Below are positions 26,597 through 35,039 of a DNA stretch of 58,935 bases, in pieces (the first letter of the stretch is position 1; every line of letters begins with the position of its first letter). The position numbers and the translations under genes are program-made. Origin of the DNA: an uncultured Ruminococcus sp. (lineage in GTDB: Bacteria > Bacillota > Clostridia > Oscillospirales > CAG-272); NCBI GenBank assembly GCA_902782445.1, contig CACZNC010000051.1, positions 1 through 58,935 on the forward strand. The letters run 5' to 3'. Below the pieces are notes generated by a model. It ran no database searches, was not told the origin of the DNA, and saw only the letters and a list, made by a program, of their open reading frames with translations.

Positions 26597-29065
26597 ATGA
26601 AAAAACGGATCCTCACCCTGACGCTGACGGCTCTTCTGCTGGCCGGTTGTTTCCCGCCGGGGATTTCCGCCGCCGCCTTCCCCTTCAAGGACGTCCCCGA
26701 AGACGCGTGGTATTACGACGACGTGAAAAACGCGGTGGACGACGGGCTGATCAACGGAAAATCGGCCTCCGCCTTCTGCCCGGACGACGATCTGACCTAC
26801 GCCGAGGCTGTGAAGCTGGCGGCCTGTATGCACGAAAAGACCGCGGCCGGATCGGTCTCCCTGAAAAACGGCGATCCCTGGTACAGGCCCTACGCCGACT
26901 ACGCGAAGGAGAAGGGCATTATCGCCCGGGAATACGACTGGAACGCCCCCGCGACCCGGTCCGGGTACATGGAGATCTTTGCCCATGCCCTGCCGGATCC
27001 CCTTCTCGCGCCGCTGAACGTGGTCCCGGACGGCTCGATATCGGACGTCCCGGCAGATCACCCCCGGGCGGCGGAGATCTACAAGCTCTACCGCGCCGGG
27101 ATCCTCGAAGGTTCGGACGGCGCGCTGAACGGCGGCTGGGAGAAGCGTCTCTGCAAGCCCGGGGACAGCATCAAACGCTCCGAGGTGGCGGCGATCCTGA
27201 CGAGAATGACGCGCCCGGAGACGAGGAAGCTCTTTTCCATGACGGAATACACGGCACAGTACATCCGCACCGACGGATACCGGGACGGAGAGGTCTACCC
27301 GAAGGCCTTTCTGATCACGGACGCGGAGGAGCTGAACCGGTACTATGAGGAAAACCGGAACTTCTACGACTTCGGCCACAGGGAGAAAGTGTACGCCGAC
27401 AGTTCGATCGGCTTTGCCGACGCGATCGGAAAATACGACGCGGCCTGGTTCGAAAACCACCGGCTGATCCTCGTCCTCCTCGAAGAGGGGAGCGGATCCG
27501 TGCGGCACGAGCTCGCCGGCGTCATGCCGAGAGAAAACGGGCTGACCGTGGAAATCGTGAGTCGGATCCCCGAGGTCGGCACCTCTGACATGGCCGAGTG
27601 GCACATCCTGATCGAAACGGAGCGGATGATCGACCCGGAGACGGAGATCCGCGTGTTCGTGTCGCAGCAGGGCCCGGGAGAAAGCCCGACCGGAGAAGAA
27701 GATCTCTCCGATTCCGAAAGGATCGCAGACTTTGCCGTGCGGCTTCTGAAAAGAAGCGCGGGCGTCGGAGAAGGACCCACCGGATTCATAGGATCGGATC
27801 TCTGCATCCACACCGGCGGGAAGACCCTTCTTTACGAAAGAGAAGCGGCGGGGACCGGATCGCTGACGCCGAAGACCGTTCTCGACTCGTTCACTCAGAA
27901 CACGGAATGGGAGGGCCATTTCTGGGAGGTTTACTCCACGGAGGAATATCCCGATCTCTCCCGCGTCGTGATCAAATCCGGTTCCAACTCCTCGTGGACC
28001 TACCGCAGGCGGGAAGTGGAAAACACCCTTGTCTCCCCGCTCTCCGTCCTCGGCGCCCTGGCCATGACCGCAAACGGCGCGAAGGGGGAGACCCGGGAGG
28101 AGATGGAGACCGTGCTCGGCATGGACACCGAAGAATTGAATCGGTATTTCAGCGGGCTCATGCCGGAAGAGGACAAAACGGAAAAGGGTCCGCGCTTCCA
28201 CCTCGCCAATTCCGTCTGGTTCAGGGACGGAGGGGGATTCGAGGCAGACGGGGAATTCCTCGAAACCGTCGAAAAATACTACGGGGCCGGCGTGTTCGAA
28301 GCGCCCTTCGACGGGTCGACGCTCCGGGAGATCAACAACTGGGTGAAGGAGAACACCGATGGCATGATCCCCGAAATCCTCGACCGGATCCCGCCGGACG
28401 CGGTCATGTATCTCGTCAACGCCCTCGCCTTCGACGGGGAATGGACCGAGCCCTACAAGGAGCATCTGGTCGATCCCGGCACCTTCACCCGGGAGGACGG
28501 GACGCAGACGGAGGCAGTATTCATGCGCTCCCGGGAAAACCTCTATCTCGAAAGCGATTTCGCCGTCGGATTCGTGAAGCCCTACAAGGGCGGGAAATAC
28601 GCCTTCGCCGCGCTTCTGCCGAAGGAGGGGTTCACGGTCTCCGACTGCATCGTCTCCCTTGACGGCAAAAAGCTGACGGACCTTCTGGCCTCCGCGTCGG
28701 TCACTCCGGTGGAAGCGGCCCTGCCGAAGTTTGAGACGGGCTCCTCTCTCGAGCTCTCGCGGGTCCTCTCGGTCATGGGGATGCCCACGGCCTTCGATCC
28801 CGTGAACGCGGACTTTTCCGGGCTCGGGACCGGGGCGGGGCAGAATCTGTACATCAGCCGGGTCCTGCACAAGACCTTCATCTCCGTCGCGGAGCAGGGA
28901 ACAAAGGCGGGCGCGGCCACGGTAGTGGAGATGGCGAAAAACGCCGCCCTCCCCCTCGAGGAGCCGAAGCGGGTGATCCTCGACCGCCCCTTCGTCTACA
29001 TGCTGATCGACTGCGAGACGAACGTCCCCTTCTTCCTCGGCGCCTTAACGGATGTAGGCGAGTGA
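26597..29065 (+). CDS. SLH-serpin fusion, surface protease inhibitor
   Basis: An 822-residue exported protein. The start at 26597 has GAGGAG 8 bases upstream; an in-frame ATG at 26564 lies before that site. The N-terminus ends LLLAGC, so it may be a lipoprotein. Three SLH-like repeats (about 25-210, somewhat diverged) precede an unassigned region of about 200 residues. Residues about 440-822 are a full serpin: the helix F-like run NSVWFRDGGGF, the strand VNALAFDGEWTEP, and the C-terminal signature DRPFVYMLID. The reactive-centre loop starts at E766 (EQGTKAGAATVVEM); small residues in the hinge mean it should be inhibitory. The scissile bond cannot be set by eye. It could protect the cell from host or competitor proteases, or restrain its own S8 protease. 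It ends at a terminator. Confidence 0.88.
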   Translation: MKKRILTLTLTALLLAGCFPPGISAAAFPFKDVPEDAWYYDDVKNAVDDGLINGKSASAFCPDDDLTYAEAVKLAACMHEKTAAGSVSLKNGDPWYRPYADYAKEKGIIAREYDWNAPATRSGYMEIFAHALPDPLLAPLNVVPDGSISDVPADHPRAAEIYKLYRAGILEGSDGALNGGWEKRLCKPGDSIKRSEVAAILTRMTRPETRKLFSMTEYTAQYIRTDGYRDGEVYPKAFLITDAEELNRYYEENRNFYDFGHREKVYADSSIGFADAIGKYDAAWFENHRLILVLLEEGSGSVRHELAGVMPRENGLTVEIVSRIPEVGTSDMAEWHILIETERMIDPETEIRVFVSQQGPGESPTGEEDLSDSERIADFAVRLLKRSAGVGEGPTGFIGSDLCIHTGGKTLLYEREAAGTGSLTPKTVLDSFTQNTEWEGHFWEVYSTEEYPDLSRVVIKSGSNSSWTYRRREVENTLVSPLSVLGALAMTANGAKGETREEMETVLGMDTEELNRYFSGLMPEEDKTEKGPRFHLANSVWFRDGGGFEADGEFLETVEKYYGAGVFEAPFDGSTLREINNWVKENTDGMIPEILDRIPPDAVMYLVNALAFDGEWTEPYKEHLVDPGTFTREDGTQTEAVFMRSRENLYLESDFAVGFVKPYKGGKYAFAALLPKEGFTVSDCIVSLDGKKLTDLLASASVTPVEAALPKFETGSSLELSRVLSVMGMPTAFDPVNADFSGLGTGAGQNLYISRVLHKTFISVAEQGTKAGAATVVEMAKNAALPLEEPKRVILDRPFVYMLIDCETNVPFFLGALTDVGE

Positions 29066-29106
29066 GGCAAGCCGCCTGATCCCGTAAATCTCAATATCTC
29101 CTCCGT

Positions 29107-29149
29107 CTGTCCCGGATCGGTCCCCCGAAGGATCGCCGGGGCAGTTTTT
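29107..29149 (+). terminator. Rho-independent terminator after the serpin gene
   Basis: CTGTCCCGG (29107-29115) pairs with CCGGGGCAG (29136-29144) with one G-U pair, followed by TTTTT. Confidence 0.7.
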
Positions 29150-29163
29150 CCCTTCCGGGGGGA

Positions 29164-29192
29164 TTGTCAAGGGCTCGGAAACGTGATATAAT
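29164..29192 (+). promoter_or_regulatory. Sigma-A promoter for the isomerase-like gene
   Basis: TTGTCA (29164-29169) and TATAAT (29187-29192), spacer 17 bp. The gene starts at 29237 behind GGAGGAG. Confidence 0.75.
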
Positions 29193-29236
29193 GAGAAAGG
29201 AAAAGGAAAATCCCGGTAAATCGGAGGAGAAAACCT

Positions 29237-30052
29237 ATGCGTCTCGGAATCTCTGCGGCCTTTCCCCACAGTTCGCCCGAGGAATGGGCCGCCCTGCACA
29301 GTGAAGCGGGCCTCGGAGCGGTGGTGTTTCCCCTGAACTGGAAAGCGGAGGTCTCCGCCGTCGACCGGTACGCCGAAGCCGCCCGCGCGGAGGGGCTGGT
29401 CATTTCGGAGGTCGGGGCCTGGTGCAATCCGATGGACCCCGATCCTGCGAAGCGGAAGGAAAACCGCCTCAACTGCCTGCGCCAGCTGGAGCTCGCGGAG
29501 TACGTCGGCGCGGTGTGCTGCGTCAACATCAGCGGGGCTGTCGGCGGGGTCTGGGACGGATGCTACGCCGAAAACTACGCCCGGGAAACGCGGGAGGAGA
29601 TCGTCTCCTACGTGCGGGATCTGCTCGACGCCGTGAAGCCCCGGCGGACGAAATACGCCCTCGAACCCATGCCGAACATGCTCCCCGACTCCCCGGAGGA
29701 ATACAAAAGCCTCATCGGGGAGATCGACCGGCCCGGATTCGGCATCCACGTGGATATCGTGAACATGCTGAACTCTCCCCGGAGGTTTTTCGGGAACCGG
29801 GAGCTGATCCGGGAGACCTTCGCCCTCCTCGGAGACCGGATCTGCAGCTGTCATTTGAAAGACGCGGTCATCGAGCAGAGGCTGACGGTGTCGGTGAGGG
29901 AGACGGAGCCCGGTACCGGCGGGGTGGATCTCGCGGCCTATATCCGGGAAGCCGAACGGGTCGATCCCGACATGCCCGTGATCATCGAGCACCTCGGCGA
30001 TATCGAACAGTACCGCCGCGCGATCGCATACGTGAAGAGCCTCGGACGCTGA
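29237..30052 (+). CDS. Sugar phosphate isomerase/epimerase family protein
   Basis: A 271-residue xylose-isomerase-like TIM barrel (AP endonuclease 2 superfamily). Likely metal ligands are glutamate in YALEPMPNM, aspartate and histidine in GFGIHVDIVNM, histidine in CSCHLKDA, and glutamate in VIIEHLGD. Such proteins isomerise or epimerise sugars or inositols, but substrates cannot be read from sequence. It has its own promoter and ribosome site. It sits between the serpin and a DUF1836 regulator and close to the GH3 enzyme, which suggests a part in using released sugars. Confidence 0.85.
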   Translation: MRLGISAAFPHSSPEEWAALHSEAGLGAVVFPLNWKAEVSAVDRYAEAARAEGLVISEVGAWCNPMDPDPAKRKENRLNCLRQLELAEYVGAVCCVNISGAVGGVWDGCYAENYARETREEIVSYVRDLLDAVKPRRTKYALEPMPNMLPDSPEEYKSLIGEIDRPGFGIHVDIVNMLNSPRRFFGNRELIRETFALLGDRICSCHLKDAVIEQRLTVSVRETEPGTGGVDLAAYIREAERVDPDMPVIIEHLGDIEQYRRAIAYVKSLGR

Positions 30053-30074
30053 TACTATTCTCGCTAATCCGGTC

Positions 30075-30103
30075 TTGCAGGGCCGTCCGAAATGTGGTAT
30101 AAT
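30075..30103 (+). promoter_or_regulatory. Sigma-A promoter for the DUF1836 gene
   Basis: TTGCAG (30075-30080) and TATAAT (30098-30103), spacer 17 bp. Just before it, 30053-30068 (GATACTATTCTCGCTAAT) resembles the left end of repeat family R, so a repeat end may lie directly upstream of this promoter. Confidence 0.7.
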
Positions 30104-30176
30104 GATCCCCGGAAGGATCTGCCGGAGAAAACAGACCGGGAACAGGAACAAACATAAGTAAAGGGAGAGGACCCCA

Positions 30177-30800
30177 ATGGAAAAAACAGTCAACGGCGGC
30201 CGGGAACAGTTCTGTCTTCCCGGAACCGTCATCCGCGTGAACGATATCGGGAAGGAAGGGGGCCGCGCCTTCTTCGCCAAGGTCTTCTTCGTGACGGACC
30301 GCGTCATGCTCAGCCATATCCGGGGGATCACGGGACTGGACACGATGGCCCTGCAGAACTGGGTCAAGCGGAAATGGGTGGCGAACCCGGAGAAGAAGAC
30401 CTATTCGAAGGACCATCTCGCCCGCTTCCTCATCGTCAATATGCTCCGCGACACCCTCCAGATCGCCCGGATCATGTATCTGCTGCGCTATCTGAACGGC
30501 ACGGAGCCGGAAGACGTCGTTGTCCCGGAGCCCGAGATCTACCACTACGTCTGCCTCGGCATCGGGGAACTCCTCGCCGAAGGATCGGAAGGACCCGCGG
30601 CGATGGACGCCATCGTGGACCGGGTGATTGCCGATTTCGACGCCCCCTCCGCCGATGCGAAAAGACGGCTGAAAGTGACGCTCTCCGTCATGCTGAACGC
30701 CTGCTACGCCTCCATGCTCAAGGAGAAGGCCGACCGGAAGCTGGACGAGATCGGCGCGCCCCACGACCCGAAGATCGCCCGGCTGATCAACGGGGGCTGA
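30177..30800 (+). CDS. DUF1836 domain-containing putative regulator
   Basis: A 207-residue protein matching the DUF1836 family of Bacillota. The segment MLSHIRGITGLDTMALQNWV followed by KRKWV and the LARFLIVNMLRDTLQIARI helix resembles a MerR/helix-turn-helix-type module. The rest is helical with no known catalytic motif. GGGAGAGG lies upstream of the ATG. It is 59 bp ahead of the GH3 gene and probably co-transcribed with it. A regulatory role is inferred from the HTH-like region. Confidence 0.75.
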   Translation: MEKTVNGGREQFCLPGTVIRVNDIGKEGGRAFFAKVFFVTDRVMLSHIRGITGLDTMALQNWVKRKWVANPEKKTYSKDHLARFLIVNMLRDTLQIARIMYLLRYLNGTEPEDVVVPEPEIYHYVCLGIGELLAEGSEGPAAMDAIVDRVIADFDAPSADAKRRLKVTLSVMLNACYASMLKEKADRKLDEIGAPHDPKIARLINGG

Positions 30801-30859
30801 TCCGCCCTCATCCCGCCCGCATCATCCACAATAAGACCGGAGCCTGAAAGGAAACGCCC

Positions 30860-33019
30860 ATGCCTGCTTCCCCCGCCGCCCGCGCGAAAGAACTGCTTTC
30901 ACAGCTTTCGACGGAAGAAAAACTGCACCAGCTCACCGCCCAGATGGTCTTCGATATCGACGAGACCTACGAAGAACGCCGGGATCCCCTCCGCGGCTGT
31001 TACCGCAATCCCGGCCACTTCATGCACCAGGGCGGAAAGATCTCCTCCCCGGGAGACGTGGCCCGGCGGATCAACCGGGACGTGGAGGAGAGCATGAAGG
31101 CCCAGCCCCACGCCATTCCGCCCCTCGAACACGGGGAATCCCTCCACGGAGCCCAGTGGGGGATGGCGAGCATCTTCCCCCAGCCCATCGGACTTGCCTC
31201 GACCTTCGATCCGGCCCTGGTCGAAGAGGCGGCGGACGTGATCGGGAAGGAGACCGCGGCGGTGGGCGTGCGTCAGGCGCTGGCTCCGGTGGTGAATCTG
31301 GCCCGGGACGTCCGCTGGGGCCGCACCATCGAGACCTTCGGCGAGGACGTGAAGCTCGCGTCGGATATGGGCGCCGCCGTGTGCCGGGGATTCCGGAAGA
31401 ACGGGGTCGCCGCGACGCCGAAGCATTTCGCCGACAACTACGCGGACGGGGGCCGGGACTCCAACTATTCCACCCACTCCGAGCGGGAACTGCGGGAAGT
31501 CTATCTGAAACCCTTCGAGGCCTGCTTCAAAGAGGGGGGAGCCCAGGGCGTGATGGCGGCCTACAACAGCCTCTTCAACGGACTGCCCGCCCACGCGAAT
31601 CCGTGGCTCCTCACCGAAGTGCTGAGGAAGGAATGGGGATTCGGGGGCATCGTCGTGTCCGATTACGGCGGGGTGAACGGCGTCGCGGGAGCCCATAAGC
31701 TGGCCGCCGATCTGCCCGAAGCCGTCGCCATGTGCCTGAAAGCCGGGCTGGATATCACCCTCGCCAATCTGGACTACGAGGATATCCGGGAGGCATGGGA
31801 CAGAGGACTGCTCTCCGAAGAGGATCTGGACCGGGCCGTTCTGCGCCTCCTCACCGTCAAATTCAGCCTCGGCCTCTTCGACGAGCCCTTCGTCGATCCC
31901 GACCGGGCCGACCGGATCGTGCGGTGCGAAGAGCACAAAAGGATCGCCGCGAAAGCCGCAAGGGAGAGCCTCGTGCTGTTGAAAAACGACGGGATCCTCC
32001 CCCTCCGGCCGGAGAAGAACGCCAAGATCGGCATTTTCGGCCCCGGAGCGGACGTCCTTCCCACCGGGCGGAACTATTCCGGTCCCTATGCCCATCTCTG
32101 GGAGGCCCCGGACGTCCTCTCCCCCCTCGCGTATTTCCGGACCCGCGCGGAGGGATGGTCCGTCGTGACCGGCGCGGACAGCGAGATCCCCGTCCTTGCC
32201 CCGGACTGTGACGCCGTTTTGTATTTCACCTCCATCGTGGAGGGCGAGGGGCTGGACCGGTCCGAGTTGAAACTGCCCGCCTACCGGAAAGCCGTCTCGA
32301 AGGACGAGGCCGCCGTGATCGTGGACAAGGCGGAGCAGACCGTCGAGGTCGATCAGGAGGCATCCATCCGCGCTCTGGCCGAAGCGAACCCGAACGCGGT
32401 CGTCGTGCTGATGAACGGCGCGCCGGTGGATATGACCGCGTGGCAGGAGAAGATCCCGGCGATCCTCGAAGCCTGGTATCCCGGAGAGGGCGGTTCCGAG
32501 GCGGTCTTTGACGCGCTTCTCGGCAGATTCAGCCCCGGCGGGAAGCTCCCGGTGAGCTGGCCGAAGAGCGCGGGACAGCTTCCCCTGTTCTACGCCCATA
32601 AGCCCAGCGGCCGCGGCTACGGATACGAAAACAACGACGGCCGCCCGCTCTATCCCTTCGGCTACGGGCTGAGCTATACCTCCTTCGCCCTCGAAAACCC
32701 GGATCTGAAAAAGACGGAGGCGGGGTGGGATCTCTCCCTCGACGTGAAGAACACCGGGGACTGCGCCGGCGACGAGGTCGTGCAGGTCTATCTGCGGGCG
32801 GAGAGAACGAAGGTCGTCCGTCCCGTGAAAGAACTGATCGCCTACCGCCGCGTCTCCGTCGAAAAGGGCGGGACGGTCCGCGCCGTCTTGACGATTCCCG
32901 AATCCGTCCTGTCGTACTACGACGCGGATATGGTCTTCGGCCCCCACGGCGGAGCGTTCAGCTTCCTCGTCGGCACCTCGTCGGAGCAGATCGCGTTCGA
33001 TATCAAACTGGAAGACTGA
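30860..33019 (+). CDS. Glycoside hydrolase family 3 beta-glucosidase/beta-xylosidase
   Basis: A 719-residue cytoplasmic GH3 enzyme of usual length. The N-terminal TIM barrel contains LAPVVNLARDVRWGRTIETF and TPKHFADN, and the nucleophile is D268 in IVVSDYGG. The (alpha/beta)6 sandwich follows (RESLVLLKNDGILPL). The C-terminal fibronectin-III-like domain (YGLSYTSFALEN to the end) is complete. AAAGGAAA precedes the ATG. The specificity (glucoside, xyloside or arabinoside) cannot be fixed, but with GH51 and GH43 nearby a role on xylo- or arabino-oligosaccharides is plausible. No signal peptide is present, so its substrates must be imported. Confidence 0.92.
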   Translation: MPASPAARAKELLSQLSTEEKLHQLTAQMVFDIDETYEERRDPLRGCYRNPGHFMHQGGKISSPGDVARRINRDVEESMKAQPHAIPPLEHGESLHGAQWGMASIFPQPIGLASTFDPALVEEAADVIGKETAAVGVRQALAPVVNLARDVRWGRTIETFGEDVKLASDMGAAVCRGFRKNGVAATPKHFADNYADGGRDSNYSTHSERELREVYLKPFEACFKEGGAQGVMAAYNSLFNGLPAHANPWLLTEVLRKEWGFGGIVVSDYGGVNGVAGAHKLAADLPEAVAMCLKAGLDITLANLDYEDIREAWDRGLLSEEDLDRAVLRLLTVKFSLGLFDEPFVDPDRADRIVRCEEHKRIAAKAARESLVLLKNDGILPLRPEKNAKIGIFGPGADVLPTGRNYSGPYAHLWEAPDVLSPLAYFRTRAEGWSVVTGADSEIPVLAPDCDAVLYFTSIVEGEGLDRSELKLPAYRKAVSKDEAAVIVDKAEQTVEVDQEASIRALAEANPNAVVVLMNGAPVDMTAWQEKIPAILEAWYPGEGGSEAVFDALLGRFSPGGKLPVSWPKSAGQLPLFYAHKPSGRGYGYENNDGRPLYPFGYGLSYTSFALENPDLKKTEAGWDLSLDVKNTGDCAGDEVVQVYLRAERTKVVRPVKELIAYRRVSVEKGGTVRAVLTIPESVLSYYDADMVFGPHGGAFSFLVGTSSEQIAFDIKLED

Positions 33020-33143
33020 GCCCTGTCCCGAAAGCGGTTTTCCGGTCTACGCACACGGACGCTGTTTTCTCCCGAAAATGCGGACTGTATGGATCCGGAC
33101 CGCTCGAAAAGCCGCGTTTCCCTTTTGGGCCTGAGATCGGAAT

Positions 33144-33210
33144 AAAAAAACACACCCGCCGGCTCACGGAAACGGTTTCATCCGTTCTCGGACCGGCGGT
33201 TTGCTGTGTG
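33144..33210. terminator. Large hairpin after the GH3 gene, possible bidirectional terminator
   Basis: CACAC-CCGCCGG (33151-33162) pairs with CCGGCGG (33193-33199) and GTGTG (33206-33210). An A-run at 33144-33150 supplies a T-run on the minus strand only, so termination of plus-strand reading is uncertain. Confidence 0.5.
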
Positions 33211-33274
33211 ATGCCTCCCCGATCCGCGTCCAACTTCCGGTTGGAAAAAACTTTTCCGTCAAACTTCCGCTCTC

Positions 33275-33303
33275 TTGCGCGAAGCCGGAAAATCCGGTAT
33301 AAT
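33275..33303 (+). promoter_or_regulatory. Sigma-A promoter for the first XRE regulator
   Basis: TTGCGC (33275-33280) and TATAAT (33298-33303), spacer 17 bp; the gene starts at 33335. Confidence 0.7.
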
Positions 33304-33334
33304 CAGGGCAGAAGAAACCGAAGGGGAGGCCATC

Positions 33335-34060
33335 ATGAAACTGAACGAAAACATCGCGGCGCTGAGAAAGGAAAAAGGACTGACGCAGGAGGAGCTGGCG
33401 CGGGCCTTCGGCGTGACGAATCAGGCGGTGAGCAAATGGGAGTCGAGTCAGAGCTGCCCGGACGTCGCGCTTCTGCCGGAGATCGCGGCCTATTTCGGCG
33501 TGTCCGTGGATGCGCTCATGGGCGCGGCGCCGTCGCTCGAGCGGATCGTGTCGGCGGTGAAGGACTACGTCGGACCGGGGGGCGAAGGGTATATGCCCGA
33601 CAAAAGGGTGTGGGAGGCGTCCGCCGCTGCCTTCGCCGGATGGTTCTGCTGTTTTGAGGATTCGGAAAAACCGGAGACGCTGATTCATTCGGAGCCCCGG
33701 ATGAAAAACGCGTGCTGGGGCTTCGGAGAGGACGGGGGCGGCCTTTTCTTCCCCCCGGGGATCTTTGTCTTCATGAATACGGAGGATGTTCCGGGGGGAC
33801 GGGAACACGACAACGCGCAGGCCTTCTGCCGCTGCTTCGCGAAGGAGGAAAACTGGCGCATTCTCGGGGCTCTGACATGGGACATCCCGAAGAGCGCGGT
33901 GGAACTGGCGGCGGAAACGGGCCTTGACGCGGAAATGATTGAAAAAGCCCTTGCGGAGGAGTTCGGAACTATCGTCTATTCCCAATATCTCCTCGGTCAG
34001 ACCCGCTGGTCCGTTTACGGATGGGTCAAGCCGCTCTTGCATATTATCGGGTATTATTGA
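33335..34060 (+). CDS. XRE-family transcriptional regulator with unassigned C-terminal domain
   Basis: A 241-residue protein. Residues 1-62 are a Cro/cI-type helix-turn-helix (LRKEKGLTQEELARAFGVTN, then QAVSKWESSQSCPDVALLP). The remaining 180 residues are not a family I know. They contain aromatic and cysteine-containing stretches (FAGWFCCFEDSEKPETL, FCRCFAKEENW) and a late winged-helix-like part (DIPKSAVELAAETGLDAEMI). GGGGAGG lies just upstream of the ATG. An earlier in-frame start would overlap the promoter. Ligand and targets are unknown. Confidence 0.8.
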   Translation: MKLNENIAALRKEKGLTQEELARAFGVTNQAVSKWESSQSCPDVALLPEIAAYFGVSVDALMGAAPSLERIVSAVKDYVGPGGEGYMPDKRVWEASAAAFAGWFCCFEDSEKPETLIHSEPRMKNACWGFGEDGGGLFFPPGIFVFMNTEDVPGGREHDNAQAFCRCFAKEENWRILGALTWDIPKSAVELAAETGLDAEMIEKALAEEFGTIVYSQYLLGQTRWSVYGWVKPLLHIIGYY

Positions 34061-34117
34061 TCCCGTCTCCTCCTCAGAACGCAACCTGCGGTTGAATCGA
34101 ACTCAAGAATAAATCCA

Positions 34118-34146
34118 TTGCGCCTGGCTCCCGGTTCTGATATAAT
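34118..34146 (+). promoter_or_regulatory. Sigma-A promoter for the twin XRE genes
   Basis: TTGCGC (34118-34123) and TATAAT (34141-34146), spacer 17 bp. It would drive both 34202 and 34848. Confidence 0.75.
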
Positions 34147-34190
34147 GGAACCGTAAGGAAAGCCGGGCCCGCTTTCTATCTGTACAAAAC

Positions 34191-34393
34191 AGGAGAACGA
34201 TATGGAACACATCGGACAGAAAATCAAGGACCTGCGCAAAAAGGCCGAAATGACGCAGGATCGCTTAGCGGACTACCTCGGCGTGAGCGCGCAGGCAGTC
34301 TCGAAATGGGAGCTCGGACAAACGGCCCCGGACCTTTCCCTCATCGCCCCCCTGTGCCGGGTCCTCGGCGTTACGGCGGACGAACTGCTCGGG
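34191..34393 (+). repeat. Duplicated HTH-coding segment, first copy
   Basis: These 203 bp, from the ribosome site through codon 64, are repeated at 34837-35039. I count four base differences in the coding part, all silent. After it the two genes share nothing obvious. Confidence 0.9.
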
Positions 34394-34837
34394 ATCGGAA
34401 CGGCAGCGGAGTATGCGGCAGAATGGGAAGCCGACCCTGTGAAAAGGAAGATCCTGATTACCGTCTCTTATATCCTGGAAGCGGAAAGAAATGAATTCTG
34501 GGATGCCGGAACCGGGCGGCCGACCGACGCGAACGAGGAATTCCTGAAAAAGGAAGCCTTTCCCGAAGAACTTGCGTTTCCCGGCGGTCTCCGGGCGGAA
34601 CGGTATTACGTGAAGCATCAGATTGTCGACTTTCCGCACTATAATTTCCTTCTCTGTCCGATATGCGGGCGGGCTTTGACAAACCCAGCGAAACCGTATC
34701 CGATCTATGAGCTGGATAAATGCGTAACGGTCGAAGGGGTCGGGCTTTGCTCCGGCTGCGCGCGTCAATGGGATCCGGACATCAAGCGGTACGGAATCAA
34801 AGAGGTGATCCGCAAGGTCCGGGGGAAAAAAGAATAA
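34202..34837 (+). CDS. XRE regulator with C-terminal zinc-ribbon-like domain (twin 1)
   Basis: A 211-residue protein. Residues 1-64 are an XRE helix-turn-helix (DLRKKAEMTQDRLADYLGVS, QAVSKWELGQTAPDLS) that is identical in amino acids to the gene directly downstream. The C-terminal part (about 130-205) has two CxxC pairs, CPIC and CSGC, separated by about 35 residues, suggesting a zinc-binding fold. Between them lies a helical linker (residues 65-125). The ribosome site AGGAGAA is also shared with the twin. It sits 10 bp before the next gene and is probably co-transcribed. Both proteins probably bind the same operator and may compete. Confidence 0.82.
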   Translation: MEHIGQKIKDLRKKAEMTQDRLADYLGVSAQAVSKWELGQTAPDLSLIAPLCRVLGVTADELLGIGTAAEYAAEWEADPVKRKILITVSYILEAERNEFWDAGTGRPTDANEEFLKKEAFPEELAFPGGLRAERYYVKHQIVDFPHYNFLLCPICGRALTNPAKPYPIYELDKCVTVEGVGLCSGCARQWDPDIKRYGIKEVIRKVRGKKE

Positions 34838-35039
34838 GGAGAACGATATGGAACACATCGGACAGAAAATCAAGGACCTGCGCAAGAAAGCCGAAATGAC
34901 GCAGGATCGCTTAGCGGACTACCTCGGCGTGAGCGCGCAGGCCGTCTCGAAATGGGAGCTCGGACAAACGGCCCCGGACCTTTCCCTCATCGCCCCCCTG
35001 TGCCGGGTCCTCGGCGTCACGGCGGACGAACTGCTCGGG
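34837..35039 (+). repeat. Duplicated HTH-coding segment, second copy
   Basis: Second copy of 34191-34393, offset 646 bp, carrying the ribosome site and first 64 codons of the downstream regulator. Confidence 0.9.
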
